DNA of 64,000 nt from Paralysiella testudinis (GTDB lineage Bacteria > Pseudomonadota > Gammaproteobacteria > Burkholderiales > Neisseriaceae), in NCBI RefSeq assembly GCF_016894345.1, contig NZ_CP069798.1:2129385-2193384 (forward strand). The letters run 5' to 3'. This document shows, piece by piece, positions 25,133-34,734 of this stretch. The position numbers and the translations under genes were made by a program. Positions within the stretch are counted from its first letter, which is position 1, and every line of letters starts with the position of its first letter. The notes under the pieces were generated by a model. It was not told the DNA's origin and ran no database searches. It saw only the letters and a program-made list of their open reading frames with translations.

Positions 25133-26122
25133 TTAGCGGCGCCGATCGCCCGGCACCGGCAAATCGGCCCAGCGCATAATATTGGCCACTTCAAACTGGT
25201 TCAGCTCATAAAACTGGCCACGTTTTAAGCGTGCGGGCAAGCCCACCGGGCCGAAGCGGATGCGTACCAAACGGCTTACTGTAAGACCTTGGCTTTCAAA
25301 CAGGCGGCGCACTTCGCGGTTGCGGCCTTCTTTGATAATCACGTTATACCACTTATTGGCCCCTTCACCGCCCTGCTCCCAAATGCGCTCTACTTTGGCC
25401 ACGCCGTCTTCCAACTGCACGCCATCCAGCAATAAAGCACGCTGCTCATCCCCCAATTCACCCAGCACCCGCACCGCATATTCGCGCTCTACTTCAAAGC
25501 TCGGGTGGGCAAAGCGGTTTACCAATTCGCCTGAAGTGGTGAGGATAATCAGCCCGCTGGTATTGATGTCGAGCCGCCCGATGGCCACCCAGCGGCTGCT
25601 GGCGGTTTGCGGCAAACGGTCGAAAATGCTCACTCGCCCTTGCGGGTCGTCACGGCTCACGATTTCGCCTTCTTGCTTGTAATACAGCAATACGCGCGGC
25701 AGGCGGTCCGGCCATTTCAATTTTACGGCCTGGCCTTTCACCTGCACTTGGTCGTCGGGGCTCACTTTATCTCCCAATTGCGCCACTTTGCCATTTACCT
25801 TCACCATGCCTTGGGCAATCCACTCTTCCATTTCACGGCGCGAGCCCACGCCGGAAGCGGCCAGCGCTTTTTGCAGGCGCACCGGCTCGAAGCTGTCGAT
25901 GTCGATGCGCTTTTCTTTCAGGTTGCGTGCACGCTCTTGAATTTGCTGATTGGGGCCGCGCACCACCAGCTTTTTGGCACGTGCCACACGCACTTTGGGT
26001 GCAGGCGCACTACTGCTTTTAGCGCCTTCTTTAGCGGCACCGCTGCGTGGTTTGGCGGCTTTGGGTTTGGCAGCCACGCCGTCGCGTTGCTGGCGTTTGG
26101 TGATGGGTTTATTCGGTTTCAT
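25133..26122 (-). CDS. rluB: 23S rRNA pseudouridine synthase RluB
   Basis: A 329-residue enzyme that makes pseudouridine in helix 89 region of 23S rRNA (position 2605 in E. coli). The N terminus is a Lys/Arg/Ala-rich tail (1-70). An S4 RNA-binding domain follows (about 80-135, VRLQKALAASGVGSRREMEEW). The catalytic domain has GRLDINTSGLIILT with the catalytic Asp, and RNREVRRLFESQGL near the C terminus. The ATG follows a GGAG within AGGAGCTGTAA. Confidence 0.94.
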   Translation of the reverse strand: MKPNKPITKRQQRDGVAAKPKAAKPRSGAAKEGAKSSSAPAPKVRVARAKKLVVRGPNQQIQERARNLKEKRIDIDSFEPVRLQKALAASGVGSRREMEEWIAQGMVKVNGKVAQLGDKVSPDDQVQVKGQAVKLKWPDRLPRVLLYYKQEGEIVSRDDPQGRVSIFDRLPQTASSRWVAIGRLDINTSGLIILTTSGELVNRFAHPSFEVEREYAVRVLGELGDEQRALLLDGVQLEDGVAKVERIWEQGGEGANKWYNVIIKEGRNREVRRLFESQGLTVSRLVRIRFGPVGLPARLKRGQFYELNQFEVANIMRWADLPVPGDRRR

Positions 26123-26164
26123 TTACAGCTCCTGACATATCGTCGGCGGGTTCTTCTGCGGCCA

Positions 26165-26273
26165 TATCGTGGAATAAATAATGAAGTGCTACAGCGTTAG
26201 CTCGCCTGGTCGTACTACCTGTACTGCCTGCGGCTCGCTGCCTTGTATCACTTCATTCTTTATTCCACTGTAT
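26165..26273. repeat. Correia-like element, 109 bp, between rluB and scpB
   Basis: It starts TATCGTGGAATAAATAATG and ends TATTCCACTGTA, with the core CGTACTACCTGTACTGCCTGCGGC shared with the element at 19759-19866. The right end supplies the last codons and stop of scpB (see that entry). Confidence 0.75.
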
Positions 26274-26835
26274 CGGCGGCAGGCACAAGCAAATCGGGCA
26301 AAACCAGTTCGCCCAATTCGGTTAAAGGGGGCAATTGTTGCAAGCTGTCCAATTGCAAATCGCTTAAAAAAGCGGCGGTAGTGGCCCACAAACTGGGGCG
26401 GCCTAAGGTGTCGCGCTGGCCGATTACCTCAATCCAGCCGCGCTCCTGCAAGGTTTGCATCACATTGCTGGACACGGCCACGCCGCGGATGGCTTCGATA
26501 TCGCTGCGCGTTACCGGCTGCTGATAGGCAATAATCGCCAGCGTTTCCATTACCGCACGCGAATAGCGCGGCGTGCGCTGTTCATTTAAGCTGCCCAGCT
26601 GCACTACCGCAGCCGGGGCTACCTGAAAGCGCCAGCCTTCGTGGGTGTGCACCAAGCACAAGGCACGCTCATGCCAACGCAGCTTGATGGCCGCCAGCAC
26701 ATCAATCAATTTATCCGCCGACAAGGGCGGGTCAAACAATTGGCGCAAAGCGCGTTCGCTTAAAGGCTCGGCTTGGGTGAGCAATGCCGCTTCAATCACG
26801 GCATCGGCAGGCAAAACGGTTAAAGGCGTGTTCAT
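26260..26835 (-). CDS. scpB: Segregation and condensation protein B
   Basis: A 191-residue KITE-family subunit of the SMC-ScpAB condensin, with two winged helices. Recognisable parts are the N-terminal IEAALLTQAEPLSERALRQLF, RYSRAVMETLAIIAYQQPVTRSDIEAIRGV and RGWIEVIGQRDTLGRPSLWATT cut here to its features. Start MNTPLTVL at 26835 is chosen, 4 bp after the stop of the small lipoprotein gene; an in-frame ATG upstream overlaps that gene and is less likely. The last residues (TVE) and the stop lie inside a Correia-like element. scpA and smc are not in the window. Confidence 0.9.
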   Translation of the reverse strand: MNTPLTVLPADAVIEAALLTQAEPLSERALRQLFDPPLSADKLIDVLAAIKLRWHERALCLVHTHEGWRFQVAPAAVVQLGSLNEQRTPRYSRAVMETLAIIAYQQPVTRSDIEAIRGVAVSSNVMQTLQERGWIEVIGQRDTLGRPSLWATTAAFLSDLQLDSLQQLPPLTELGELVLPDLLVPAADTVE

Positions 26836-26839
26836 CGGC

Positions 26840-27160
26840 TTAAGGGGTTGCTGCAGCAGGCAATAGCGCAAAGCCGCGTTGCTCGGCTTGGCGGCGTTGT
26901 TGCGCATCAATGGTGTACACATTGATGCTGCCGGTGCCGCCGCCGCACACGGCGGGGAACATTACATCAGGCAAATGGCTTTTTTCGGCCGCGTGCACGC
27001 GAATGCCCACCAGCTCAGCCTGCATGGCGGCCACCGAGATGCCCTCGCCTTCGCATTGGCGGGCACCATCCAGTTTGTAAATCTGAATGGTTTGGGTATT
27101 CTGAGCACTTGCACAAGCCGCAAGAAATAAACTGAGCGTTAAATAAATAAATAACTTCAT
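26840..27160 (-). CDS. Small putative lipoprotein
   Basis: A 106-residue protein with a signal peptide and lipobox, LSLFLAACASAQ. The mature part has IQIYKLDGARQCEGEGI, a pattern seen in small Neisseriaceae/Pseudomonadota lipoproteins. Two cysteines remain in the mature region (QCEG and AVCGG) and could form a disulfide. It lies directly upstream of scpB on the same strand. The function is unknown. Confidence 0.72.
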   Translation of the reverse strand: MKLFIYLTLSLFLAACASAQNTQTIQIYKLDGARQCEGEGISVAAMQAELVGIRVHAAEKSHLPDVMFPAVCGGGTGSINVYTIDAQQRRQAEQRGFALLPAAATP

Positions 27161-27195
27161 ATAATCAATATTTTATTTATAAATGAAAAATTAAA

Positions 27196-28035
27196 TTATT
27201 CTTTAATCAATTCATTTAATTTAGCAACCGCGTTATAGTTATGAAAACGAGCGTATACACTCATTTTCCCATTGTCTTTTAATCCGAACAAAGCATCATG
27301 CCAATAAGCAATTAATGCACGCCGCACCCCTTCCAATCGTAAAAAATGCTGCGCTATTTCAAAGTTTCCTTCAAAAAACACCAACACAGCTCTGGGCAAC
27401 GCAGTTTGGTAATGGCTATCATTTACAAAGCCATTGTGTTGCTTTAACCATTCACGTACCTCAAAAAATTCCAAAATCAATTTATCCATTAAAATCATAT
27501 GAATAGAAAGATTTCCTCTTTTTTCTAAAGTACTAAATGCAACTTCATGAGAACCGATATTTAATGTGAAATACCTGCCTCCTTCTGTCGCAGGAAATAA
27601 CACAAACGTCCAAGCACCTTGATACTCCAACCAATGTGTTATTCCTGAAAAAACAAATAACTCTTTTAAATAATGGCAAAAATGCTCGTCATGAAACATT
27701 CTATCCACTTTAGGCTTATAAATGATAAAAGCATCATCAACATTATTTAGAGCATCTATTGCTTCTTTAACGGATAAATAAAACAGCTCTTTTTGATTGG
27801 GTTGCCGGGTATTGAGCTTGCTTCTAAAACAATAATGCAGTTGATATTCAACTGCTCGCCAATCGGTAACTTGCCTAAAATCAGCCAATTGCCAACGCCC
27901 TAAATTTTTATAAGGCAGCGTGCTATTGATTTCTTTAATACGCTTAATAGGTGGATAATTTGTGCCGCCAATTTTAATAGAGTCACAATTTACCGAAGAT
28001 AAAACATAAACATAACCCTGTTTAGATTTATCCAT
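27196..28035 (-). CDS. GIY-YIG-family nuclease-like protein, AT-rich
   Basis: The 279-residue protein begins with a GIY-YIG-type core of the T5orf172/MUG113 group: GYVYVLSS...SIKIGGTNYPPIKRIKEIN, in which YVYVL and IKIGGT correspond to the two half motifs. The rest (about 110-279) has no recognised domain and is rich in aromatic residues. The gene is clearly richer in A and T than its neighbours rluB, scpB and ylqF, which suggests acquisition by transfer. A nuclease role in a phage-defence or mobile context is possible but unproven. It ends 7 bp from ylqF's stop on the same strand, downstream of it. Confidence 0.72.
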   Translation of the reverse strand: MDKSKQGYVYVLSSVNCDSIKIGGTNYPPIKRIKEINSTLPYKNLGRWQLADFRQVTDWRAVEYQLHYCFRSKLNTRQPNQKELFYLSVKEAIDALNNVDDAFIIYKPKVDRMFHDEHFCHYLKELFVFSGITHWLEYQGAWTFVLFPATEGGRYFTLNIGSHEVAFSTLEKRGNLSIHMILMDKLILEFFEVREWLKQHNGFVNDSHYQTALPRAVLVFFEGNFEIAQHFLRLEGVRRALIAYWHDALFGLKDNGKMSVYARFHNYNAVAKLNELIKE

Positions 28036-28041
28036 TATTTT

Positions 28042-28965
28042 TCAACCTTTGCGTGCCGCTTTTTTCGCTTCACGCTCAGCTTTTAATGCCGCTTCGTTTT
28101 GGCGGGCTTTTTTCAGCCAGATTTCCCACTGATGTGGGGTTTCCAAAGTAATGCGGCCAATTTGGCCGTCGCGAAAATCGGTGAGCGTGTTCTCGGCGGC
28201 TTTTTGGTGGTTGATTCGCCCGCCGGGCAGCAATGCACCGCGTTTTTTACCTATCCACTCCAGCCATTCGTCGTCGCGCCAATGGCTGCTGGCGTCTTTA
28301 TCGGCCTGATAACGCGCTTGCAGCTGCGGCAGATAATGGCGGCGCAGATAATCGAGTAATTCCAGCGCCACCACTTCTTCATCCAGCGCATTGCGCCCCA
28401 CGGCACCGCTGGCGGCTAGGTTGTAGCCGCTTTCTTCCACAATGATTTTCGGCCACAGCATCCCCGGGGTGTCGTAGAGCCAGAAATCATCGGCCAAAAA
28501 CAAGCGCTGCTCGGCCTTGGTGATGCCCGGCTCATTGCCGGTTTTGGCCGATTTTTTGCCCAACATGCCGTTAATCAGCGTGGATTTGCCCACATTGGGA
28601 ATGCCGCAAATCAGCACGCGCAAGGGTTTGTCAATGCCTTTGCGGTGCGGCACCAATTTGCGGCAGGCTTCAATCATTTTGGCCGCCGCGCTGCGATCGG
28701 AAGCATCCAGTGCAATGGCATTGGTGTTGGCGCGGCTCTGAAACTCGGCCAGCCAGGTTTCGGTGCGCTCGGCATCGGCCAAGTCTTGTTTATTCAGGAT
28801 TTTCAGCTTGGGTTTGTCGGCCGAGAGCTTGGCCAGCAGCGGGTTTTCGCTGGAAGCAGGCAGGCGCGCATCCAGCACTTCAATCACCATATCCACGCTT
28901 TTCAGGCGCTCGGTAATGGCTTTTTTGGCCTTGTGCATGTGGCCCGGATACCATTGGATGGCCAT
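28042..28965 (-). CDS. ylqF: Ribosome biogenesis GTPase YlqF/RbgA
   Basis: A 307-residue circularly permuted GTPase needed for late 50S assembly. The G motifs occur in permuted order: G4 LNKQDLAD first, then G1 GIPNVGKSTLIN, and G3 DTPGM, which is the hallmark of the YlqF/YawG group. The N terminus WYPGHMHKAKK is conserved. Lys-rich C-terminal tail. The length is normal. Confidence 0.95.
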   Translation of the reverse strand: MAIQWYPGHMHKAKKAITERLKSVDMVIEVLDARLPASSENPLLAKLSADKPKLKILNKQDLADAERTETWLAEFQSRANTNAIALDASDRSAAAKMIEACRKLVPHRKGIDKPLRVLICGIPNVGKSTLINGMLGKKSAKTGNEPGITKAEQRLFLADDFWLYDTPGMLWPKIIVEESGYNLAASGAVGRNALDEEVVALELLDYLRRHYLPQLQARYQADKDASSHWRDDEWLEWIGKKRGALLPGGRINHQKAAENTLTDFRDGQIGRITLETPHQWEIWLKKARQNEAALKAEREAKKAARKG

Positions 28966-28999
28966 AGTTGGTGTAACCCTTGCTAGAAATAAATAATGA

Positions 29000-29069
29000 T
29001 TTAGTAAATTAAATTTGAACCAATACTGCGTTGGCCCGCCTTATCTTGATTCAAATTTAATCCACTATA
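29000..29069. repeat. Correia remnant, about 70 bp
   Basis: It has inverted ends (AAATTAAATTTGAACCAATACTGCG and its counterpart ending TTTAATCCACTATA) around a very short core, CCCGCCTTATC. It appears to be an internally deleted Correia element with a degraded left tip. It lies upstream of ylqF. Confidence 0.7.
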
Positions 29070-29081
29070 ATGCAAAACGTT

Positions 29082-29106
29082 TTCAGGCAGCCTTAGGCTG
29101 CCTGAA
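29082..29106. terminator. Head-to-head simDUS pair
   Basis: TTCAGGCAGCCT and AGGCTGCCTGAA are separated by one base and flanked by TTTT and AAAA, so they form a near-perfect palindrome. It is located about 45 bp after the rapZ stop (minus strand). Confidence 0.75.
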
Positions 29107-29152
29107 AACCGGCTTGATTGCGGCTGCCGGATTATAGCACGGCAGCAGGCTC

Positions 29153-29998
29153 TTAATCTTCTTGCGCCAGTTGGCTATGGCGCACCAGCAAGGCATAGCC
29201 GCTCAAACGGCGTGCCAGCGCCTCAACCACATACACCGAACGGTGCTGGCCGCCGGTGCAGCCGATGCCGATGTTTACATAGCTGCGCCCTTCGGCCACC
29301 ATATTGGGCAGCCATTTGCACAGAAAGTCGCCGATATCGCCCGCCATTTCGGCTACCTGCGGCTGGGTGGCAAAAAAATCGATAATCGGCTGATCCAGGC
29401 CGGTGAATGGCCGCAACGCCGGGTCGTAAAACGGGTTGGGCAGGCTGCGCACGTCGAACATAAAGTCCAGATTATTGGGCGCACCATGCTTAAAGCCAAA
29501 AGAAGTGAGGCTCACCAACATGCGGGTTTCGTCCAATGCCAGCCAAGTGCGCACACGCTGGCGCAATTGCGGTGCGGTTAAGCGGGTGGTGTCCAAATCA
29601 TAGGCGATGGAGCGGATGGGGCGCAGCCATTCGCGCTCAGCGCGGATGCTTTCCATCAGGGTGAGCTGCTGCGCCGCCAGCGGATGGGAGCGGCGGGTTT
29701 CGGAAAAGCGCCGCAGCAGTACGTCGTCGTTGGTGTCCAAAAACAGAACGTCTACGCGGTGGCCTTGGCGGCGCAAGCGCTCAATCAGCTCGGCAATGTC
29801 GTCCAAACGAAAACGTGAGCGTATGTCCACGCTCACGCCGATTTGGGTAATGCCGGCATCGGCGGCGTAGCGGCCAATCAAGTCCGGCACCATGGGCAGC
29901 GGCAGATTGTCGACACACACAAAGCCCACATCTTCAAGCAATTTCAATGCAATGGATTTTCCCGAGCCGGAAACCCCACTAATCAAAACTATCCTCAT
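29153..29998 (-). CDS. rapZ: RNase adapter / nucleotide-binding protein RapZ
   Basis: A 281-residue protein of the RapZ (YvcJ) family. It has an N-terminal P-loop, SGVSGSGKS, and the C-terminal motif [19 protein letters not shown]. In enteric bacteria RapZ senses glucosamine-6-phosphate and targets the sRNA GlmZ to RNase E; whether that holds here is unknown. Start MRIVLISG is chosen over an ATG four codons upstream on spacing from AGGA. It overlaps hprK by 20 bp, giving an hprK-rapZ order next to ptsN. Confidence 0.93.
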   Translation of the reverse strand: MRIVLISGVSGSGKSIALKLLEDVGFVCVDNLPLPMVPDLIGRYAADAGITQIGVSVDIRSRFRLDDIAELIERLRRQGHRVDVLFLDTNDDVLLRRFSETRRSHPLAAQQLTLMESIRAEREWLRPIRSIAYDLDTTRLTAPQLRQRVRTWLALDETRMLVSLTSFGFKHGAPNNLDFMFDVRSLPNPFYDPALRPFTGLDQPIIDFFATQPQVAEMAGDIGDFLCKWLPNMVAEGRSYVNIGIGCTGGQHRSVYVVEALARRLSGYALLVRHSQLAQED

Positions 29999-30941
29999 GG
30001 TTGCCCGCATCCTCTTTCAATACCGCCTGATGGCGCTCTAAAAATTCTTTGGTGCTGTCTTTGCCGCGCATCTGCAAAATATAATTGCGCACCGCCGCTT
30101 CCACCAACACCGCCAAGTTGCGCCCCACCGCCACCGGCAGGGTAACGCTGCGGATGGCCACATTGAGTATGGTTTGGGTTTCGCTCTGAATGCTTAAACG
30201 ATCCAAGCTTTGCATATAATCATCGTTGGCCATCACCAGATTGATAATCAGCTTGAGCGGTTTTTTCGGCCGCACGGCGGTTTCGCCGAAAATGGCACGG
30301 ATATTGAGTACGCCAAGGCCACGCACCTCCAGAAAATCGCGCAGCATTGGCGGGCAGCGGCCTTCTAGGGTTTCCGGGCCGGTGCGGTACAGCTCCACCG
30401 CATCGTCGGCCACCAAGCCATGCCCGCGTGAAATCAGCTCCAGCGCCAACTCGCTTTTGCCCAGCCCCGATTGGCCGGTAATCAACACGCCCACTTCAAA
30501 TACATCCAGAAACACGCCGTGCTTCACTGTGGAAGTGGCCAGCACCCGCTGCAAATAAATGCGCAGCACGTCCATCAAAAACGGGCTTTCGGCTTTGGAA
30601 GTTAACAGCGGCACACTGTGGGTGTGGCAATAGTCGCGCAGCATATACGGCACCGGCAAATCGTTGGCCACCACCACCAGTGCCATGGTGAGCTCAAACA
30701 ATTCGTCAAAGCTGGCCTTAACCTCACCCGATTCCATTTTGTTGAGGTATTCCACCTCGGCCACCCCCAATACCTGCACTTGGTTGGGGTGGATAAAATT
30801 CAAATGCCCCACCAGCGCCAGCACCGGCTTGTCGGCATCCACACTGATGCGGTTGTCGGCACCGGCGGTACCGGCGGACCACGCCAATTGCAGCTTGGTT
30901 TGATTGTCTTGATACAGGCGGCGCACGGAGATGCTGGGCAT
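29979..30941 (-). CDS. hprK: HPr kinase/phosphorylase
   Basis: A 320-residue bifunctional enzyme that phosphorylates HPr on a serine and removes the phosphate again. The P-loop is [16 protein letters not shown], and the HPrK signature [15 protein letters not shown] follows. In Neisseriaceae it works with the incomplete PTS without sugar transport. ptsN is 15 bp upstream on the same strand; rapZ overlaps downstream. Confidence 0.96.
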   Translation of the reverse strand: MPSISVRRLYQDNQTKLQLAWSAGTAGADNRISVDADKPVLALVGHLNFIHPNQVQVLGVAEVEYLNKMESGEVKASFDELFELTMALVVVANDLPVPYMLRDYCHTHSVPLLTSKAESPFLMDVLRIYLQRVLATSTVKHGVFLDVFEVGVLITGQSGLGKSELALELISRGHGLVADDAVELYRTGPETLEGRCPPMLRDFLEVRGLGVLNIRAIFGETAVRPKKPLKLIINLVMANDDYMQSLDRLSIQSETQTILNVAIRSVTLPVAVGRNLAVLVEAAVRNYILQMRGKDSTKEFLERHQAVLKEDAGNHEDSFD

Positions 30942-30956
30942 GGGCGTTGTCCCGCT

Positions 30957-31406
30957 TTATTCGGCGGTGAGAATGGCGTGGGCTTCTGCCGGGGTTTGCA
31001 CCGCCATTAAGGCTTCGCGCACGCTTTTTACCGAAAACTTCTCCGCCAGCTCAGACAGCACTTCCAAATGGCTGCCTGAAGCATTTTCCGGCACCAGCAA
31101 TACAAACACCAACGATACCGGCTTGCCGTCGGGTGCATCAAACGACACCGGTTCTTTCACACGGATAAACGCACCCACGGTTTTTTTCACCGCCGCATGG
31201 CGCCCATGCGGAATCGCCACACCTTGGCCTAAGCCGGTGGTACCCAGCTTTTCACGCGCAAACAAACACTCGAACACATCGGCACGGCCAAGCCCTGCCT
31301 CATTTTCCAGCAGCAACCCTGCCTGTTCGAAAATGCGCTTTTTGCTGCCCACATCCAAATCCAACACAATGTGCGACAACGGCAAAATATCACCAATCAG
31401 GCTCAT
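30957..31406 (-). CDS. ptsN: PTS-Ntr component EIIA(Ntr)
   Basis: A 149-residue EIIA domain of the fructose/mannitol type. The phosphorylated histidine is in GVAIPHGR. ATG 31406 with GAGGG five bases upstream is preferred; an in-frame GTG lies two codons before. It belongs to a ptsN-hprK-rapZ cluster that links nitrogen/carbon state to regulation rather than sugar uptake. No ptsH or ptsI is visible in the window. Confidence 0.93.
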   Translation of the reverse strand: MSLIGDILPLSHIVLDLDVGSKKRIFEQAGLLLENEAGLGRADVFECLFAREKLGTTGLGQGVAIPHGRHAAVKKTVGAFIRVKEPVSFDAPDGKPVSLVFVLLVPENASGSHLEVLSELAEKFSVKSVREALMAVQTPAEAHAILTAE

Positions 31407-31580
31407 AACCACCCTCTGAAATTGAAAAACCTAATGCAAAATGCCCATTTGATTGACATCAACAGTGTAAACACAAATGGGCATCCAACGGCAAAACAGC
31501 GCAAATTGTAACGCTGGGCGGGCTTAAGCTCAAACACTTTACCACCCAAAGCGGCGGCTTTACATTCAAACCTTGTGGTT

Positions 31581-32513
31581 TCAGGCAGCCCAAGCATAAT
31601 GCAGCACCAAACCGGCAAACAGGGCAAAGCCAATACGGTTATTGCTTAAAAAAGCGTGGAAACACTGCCAGCGGTCGCGCTGGGCAATGATGCGGTATTG
31701 GCAGTATTGCCCATACACCACCAACAGCAGCGCCAGCCAATACGGCCAAGCAGCACCAATCAGCCAGCCCACCAAGCCCATCAGCAATGTAAACCAGGTA
31801 TGGCAAAACATCACCGCCGCCACATCATGCTGGCCAAAGGTAATCGCCGAGGTTTTAATGTTGATTTTTAAATCGTCTTCTTTATCCACCATGGCATAAA
31901 TGGTGTCGTAAGCCAGCGTCCAAAACACATTGGCAACAAAAATCAGCCATGCCAGTGGCGGTACTTGGTTTTGCACCGCCGCAAACGCCATGGGGATACC
32001 AAACGAAAACGCCAAGCCCAGATAAAACTGCGGCAGCGGTAAAAAACGCTTGGTAAAGGGATAAGTTATCGCCAAAAACAATGCCGGCAAACTCATCAGC
32101 CAGGTCAGCGTGTTCAGCGGCAATAGGCACAGCCCCGCCAAAAGGCACAAAATCAGCGTGAGCAACAACGCCTCGGTGCTGCTTACGCGGCCGGTGGCAA
32201 AAGGGCGCAGGCGGGTGCGCTCTACCGCGCCGTCAATTTTGCGGTCGGCAAAATCGTTGACCACACAGCCAGCGCTGCGCATCAAAAACGTGCCCATCAC
32301 AAAGGCCAGCAATACGCTCAACGGCGGGCGGCCATCGGCGGCAATCCACAAAGCCCACAGCGTGGGCCACAGCAGCAACAGCGTGCCCACCGGTTTTTCC
32401 AGCCGCATTAGTTGGCCATACACCGACAAGCGGTCGCGCACATGCGCCCACACGCTGGCGGCGGTATGCAGCTCATCAATAGGTTTATTGTCCAATATGA
32501 TTTTCCTATTCAT
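31581..32513 (-). CDS. ubiA: 4-hydroxybenzoate polyprenyltransferase
   Basis: A 310-residue integral membrane prenyltransferase for ubiquinone synthesis, with about eight hydrophobic segments. Two Asp-rich motifs bind Mg-diphosphate: NDFADRKID (first) and [12 protein letters not shown] (second). The start at 32513 overlaps the ubiC stop (TGATG), so the two genes are coupled; the frame continues upstream through ubiC but without support. Confidence 0.95.
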   Translation of the reverse strand: MNRKIILDNKPIDELHTAASVWAHVRDRLSVYGQLMRLEKPVGTLLLLWPTLWALWIAADGRPPLSVLLAFVMGTFLMRSAGCVVNDFADRKIDGAVERTRLRPFATGRVSSTEALLLTLILCLLAGLCLLPLNTLTWLMSLPALFLAITYPFTKRFLPLPQFYLGLAFSFGIPMAFAAVQNQVPPLAWLIFVANVFWTLAYDTIYAMVDKEDDLKINIKTSAITFGQHDVAAVMFCHTWFTLLMGLVGWLIGAAWPYWLALLLVVYGQYCQYRIIAQRDRWQCFHAFLSNNRIGFALFAGLVLHYAWAA

Positions 32514-33052
32514 CAAACCGATTGGGATGATGTTAAAAATCCGGCCAATGCCGGCAAAAACGCCTCGCCCAAATATAATTTTTCGCCCTGCCAATCAAAC
32601 GCCGAGCGACGCATCCACACCGTCTCGGCAGCGCCCGGCTGCGGGTTGGCGATGGGCGCATATTCAAATGCCGTGCGCTGCAAAGGCAAGTCGTGGCCAA
32701 ACAAGCGCGCACCCAAAGGCTGGGTGCCGCAATCGAGTAAATCGCGCCATTGCGGCGAAGCGGCGGCACACACACTGCGCGCCCACACCACCGGCACGTC
32801 ATCCAAGCACAGCAATACTTCACGCCCATGCAAGGGCGTGGCCGCTGCCAGCTCGATAAACCCGGCTTCGTGCGGCTGCCAAGCCACCGCACCCAAATGC
32901 AATAGCCGCACCGAAAACGGCGCCGCCAGTGCCTTTAAAGCCGCCGTCAGCGATTCGGCTTGCATCAGCGCCGCCAAGGCCGGATTTTCATGCACCCATG
33001 CGCTTGGCAAATGCTTGTGCCATTGGGCAGATTCAGTCATTATATTCGCCAT
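32513..33052 (-). CDS. ubiC: Chorismate lyase
   Basis: A 179-residue enzyme that converts chorismate to 4-hydroxybenzoate and pyruvate, the first ubiquinone-specific step. The typical pattern is visible: SVRLLH near the middle, then [21 protein letters not shown] and [21 protein letters not shown] cut to its features (RRS and LYLGEAFLP with the catalytic Glu). Two ATGs four codons apart (33052, 33040) are possible starts; neither has a strong ribosome site. Confidence 0.92.
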   Translation of the reverse strand: MANIMTESAQWHKHLPSAWVHENPALAALMQAESLTAALKALAAPFSVRLLHLGAVAWQPHEAGFIELAAATPLHGREVLLCLDDVPVVWARSVCAAASPQWRDLLDCGTQPLGARLFGHDLPLQRTAFEYAPIANPQPGAAETVWMRRSAFDWQGEKLYLGEAFLPALAGFLTSSQSV

Positions 33053-33244
33053 TATTGTGTAACCATTTCACCGGCGCCGTACATAAAGCACCCACATAAA
33101 AAATAAATATTTTCAATATATTATTACAGCAGCGCAGCAATCATGCCGTGATTTGGATTTTATCAGGCCGCCATTCTACCTTGTTCTGCACATCGGGATA
33201 AGCCCTGCATAAACCGCGGGCTTTCAGGCAGCCTATTTAAGTAC

Positions 33245-33400
33245 TATAGTGGATTAAATTTGAATCAAGACAAGGCGGGACTGATTTACTTGGTGCTTCA
33301 GCACCCTAGTAAATCGTTCTCTTTGAGCTGAGCCGTAGACAGTACAGATAGTACGGCAAGGCGAGCCAACGCAGTATTGGTTCAAATTTAATCCACTATA
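33245..33400. repeat. Full-length Correia element, 156 bp
   Basis: TATAGTGGATTAAATTTGAA at the left end and its inverted counterpart at the right (TTCAAATTTAATCCACTATA) enclose the classic core with TACTTGGTGCTTCAGCACC, GTTCTCTTTGAGCTGAGCC and GACAGTACAGATAGTACGGC. The 156-bp length is one of the two canonical sizes. It occupies most of the 374-bp gap before sixA and ends 26 bp before its start codon. Confidence 0.92.
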
Positions 33401-33426
33401 TTTCTGCCAAACTCAAAACGGAGCAC

Positions 33427-33915
33427 ATGATGGATTTGATTCTATGGCGCCATGCCGAAGCCGAAGACGGCCACGATGATTTAGCACGTCAACTCACTGC
33501 CAAAGGCCAACAGCAAGCACGCAGCAGTGCCGCTTGGTTGGCAGCACAATTGCCGCCGCAATACCGCGTATGGGCATCTGCCGCGGCACGCAGCCAACAA
33601 ACCGCCGCCCATTTACCGCCCGATTTTGAGATTATTCCCGCCCTCAATCCCGATGCCCAGGCGCCGGCTTTGGCCGACTTATTGCGCCGGCTAGCGCCGG
33701 ATGCCACGCTGGTGTGGGTGGGGCACCAGCCGTGGATCGGCCAATTGTGCGCTTGGCTGCTCAATGGCGACGGGCAACCTGCGGCTTATTGGTCGGTGAA
33801 AAAAAGCGGTTTTTGGTGGTTTGAGTTATGGTTTGATGCCGAAGGTCAAGTGCAAGCCAAGCTTAAAGCCGTGTTGACACCGGCGGTATTGAAAAGCCCA
33901 AACACTAAAAAATAA
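33427..33915 (+). CDS. sixA: Phosphohistidine phosphatase SixA
   Basis: A 162-residue histidine-phosphatase-family enzyme. It has the reduced RHG motif LILWRHAEAE (catalytic His) and the second catalytic His in LVWVGHQPWIGQL. SixA dephosphorylates histidine phosphotransfer proteins and acts on the PTS-Ntr protein NPr in E. coli, which would fit the ptsN cluster 2 kb away. GGAG precedes ATG 33427; a second ATG follows directly. Transcription may start in or near the Correia element. Confidence 0.9.
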   Translation: MMDLILWRHAEAEDGHDDLARQLTAKGQQQARSSAAWLAAQLPPQYRVWASAAARSQQTAAHLPPDFEIIPALNPDAQAPALADLLRRLAPDATLVWVGHQPWIGQLCAWLLNGDGQPAAYWSVKKSGFWWFELWFDAEGQVQAKLKAVLTPAVLKSPNTKK

Positions 33916-34049
33916 GCAGTCATGCGCGTAATGGGTTTCAGGCAGCCTTTGAACAGTATGCATCAGCTTGATTTTTTTGATATGCATACCGTTACGGCGT
34001 GCTGCCTAACCGTAGCTACCCGCAAGGTTTTTTAATATTGCAAACAACC

Positions 34050-34634
34050 TTAAGTACGGGTCGCCAACAATAATCCTGAGCCAATATCCAATACGGTACT
34101 ACTGAAATTCTTATCCGCCTCAACTTGGGTGATAAAGTCCCGCACTTCGTTCGCATGTGATAATACATTGTCCACCACCAGCAAGCTGCCGGGCTTGGCG
34201 AGGAGACGCTGTAAATCCGGCCAATACGCAGTATATTGGCTGCGGTCAGCATCGAGCAGTACCACATCGTAATATTTCGGATATGTGCGCAAAAATTCGC
34301 CCGCATCACACACTTCCATCCGTACATCATCAGCAAACCCGGCCTCATCCACATGCTGTTTGGCCACTTTTTGACGCGCTTTATCAATTTCCAAGGTATG
34401 TAACAAGCCGCCGGTATCACGCACCGCATCGGCCAACCATAAAGTGGCATAACCATTGGAAGTGCCTATTTCCAGCACCTTGCGCGCCTGTTTCGCCCGT
34501 ACCAGCAAGGCCAGTAATGTGGCACTATCGGGATGCAGGTTGCGCCAACAGGCTATGCGTTCCGTTTGCGCTGCATCATGCGCACAATTGTCGGCATAAA
34601 ATTGATCCAGATAAGCTTTTAGCTTGGCTTCCAT
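34050..34634 (-). CDS. SAM-dependent O-methyltransferase
   Basis: A 194-residue class I methyltransferase of the catechol-O-methyltransferase-like (methyltransferase 3) group. Motif I is VLEIGTSNGYATLWLA, the acidic end of strand 2 is LEIDKARQ, and VVLLDADRSQY gives the metal-binding Asp. GGAG lies before the ATG. The substrate is unknown. Flanking codon use is less GC-rich than in trxA. Confidence 0.88.
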   Translation of the reverse strand: MEAKLKAYLDQFYADNCAHDAAQTERIACWRNLHPDSATLLALLVRAKQARKVLEIGTSNGYATLWLADAVRDTGGLLHTLEIDKARQKVAKQHVDEAGFADDVRMEVCDAGEFLRTYPKYYDVVLLDADRSQYTAYWPDLQRLLAKPGSLLVVDNVLSHANEVRDFITQVEADKNFSSTVLDIGSGLLLATRT

Positions 34635-34734
34635 GGCTTTTCTCCAATGTTAGAAATAAAAAATTTAGACTTGGAAAGCATAATCATGCGCGCTATTTAC
34701 GATACGGGTATTACCTAAGCACCCACAAACCAAA

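Noticed and set aside
26260-26922. Longer ScpB start (MCTPLMRNN...)
   Set aside because: It would overlap the preceding lipoprotein gene by about 80 bp; the later ATG directly after that gene's stop matches the family N terminus.
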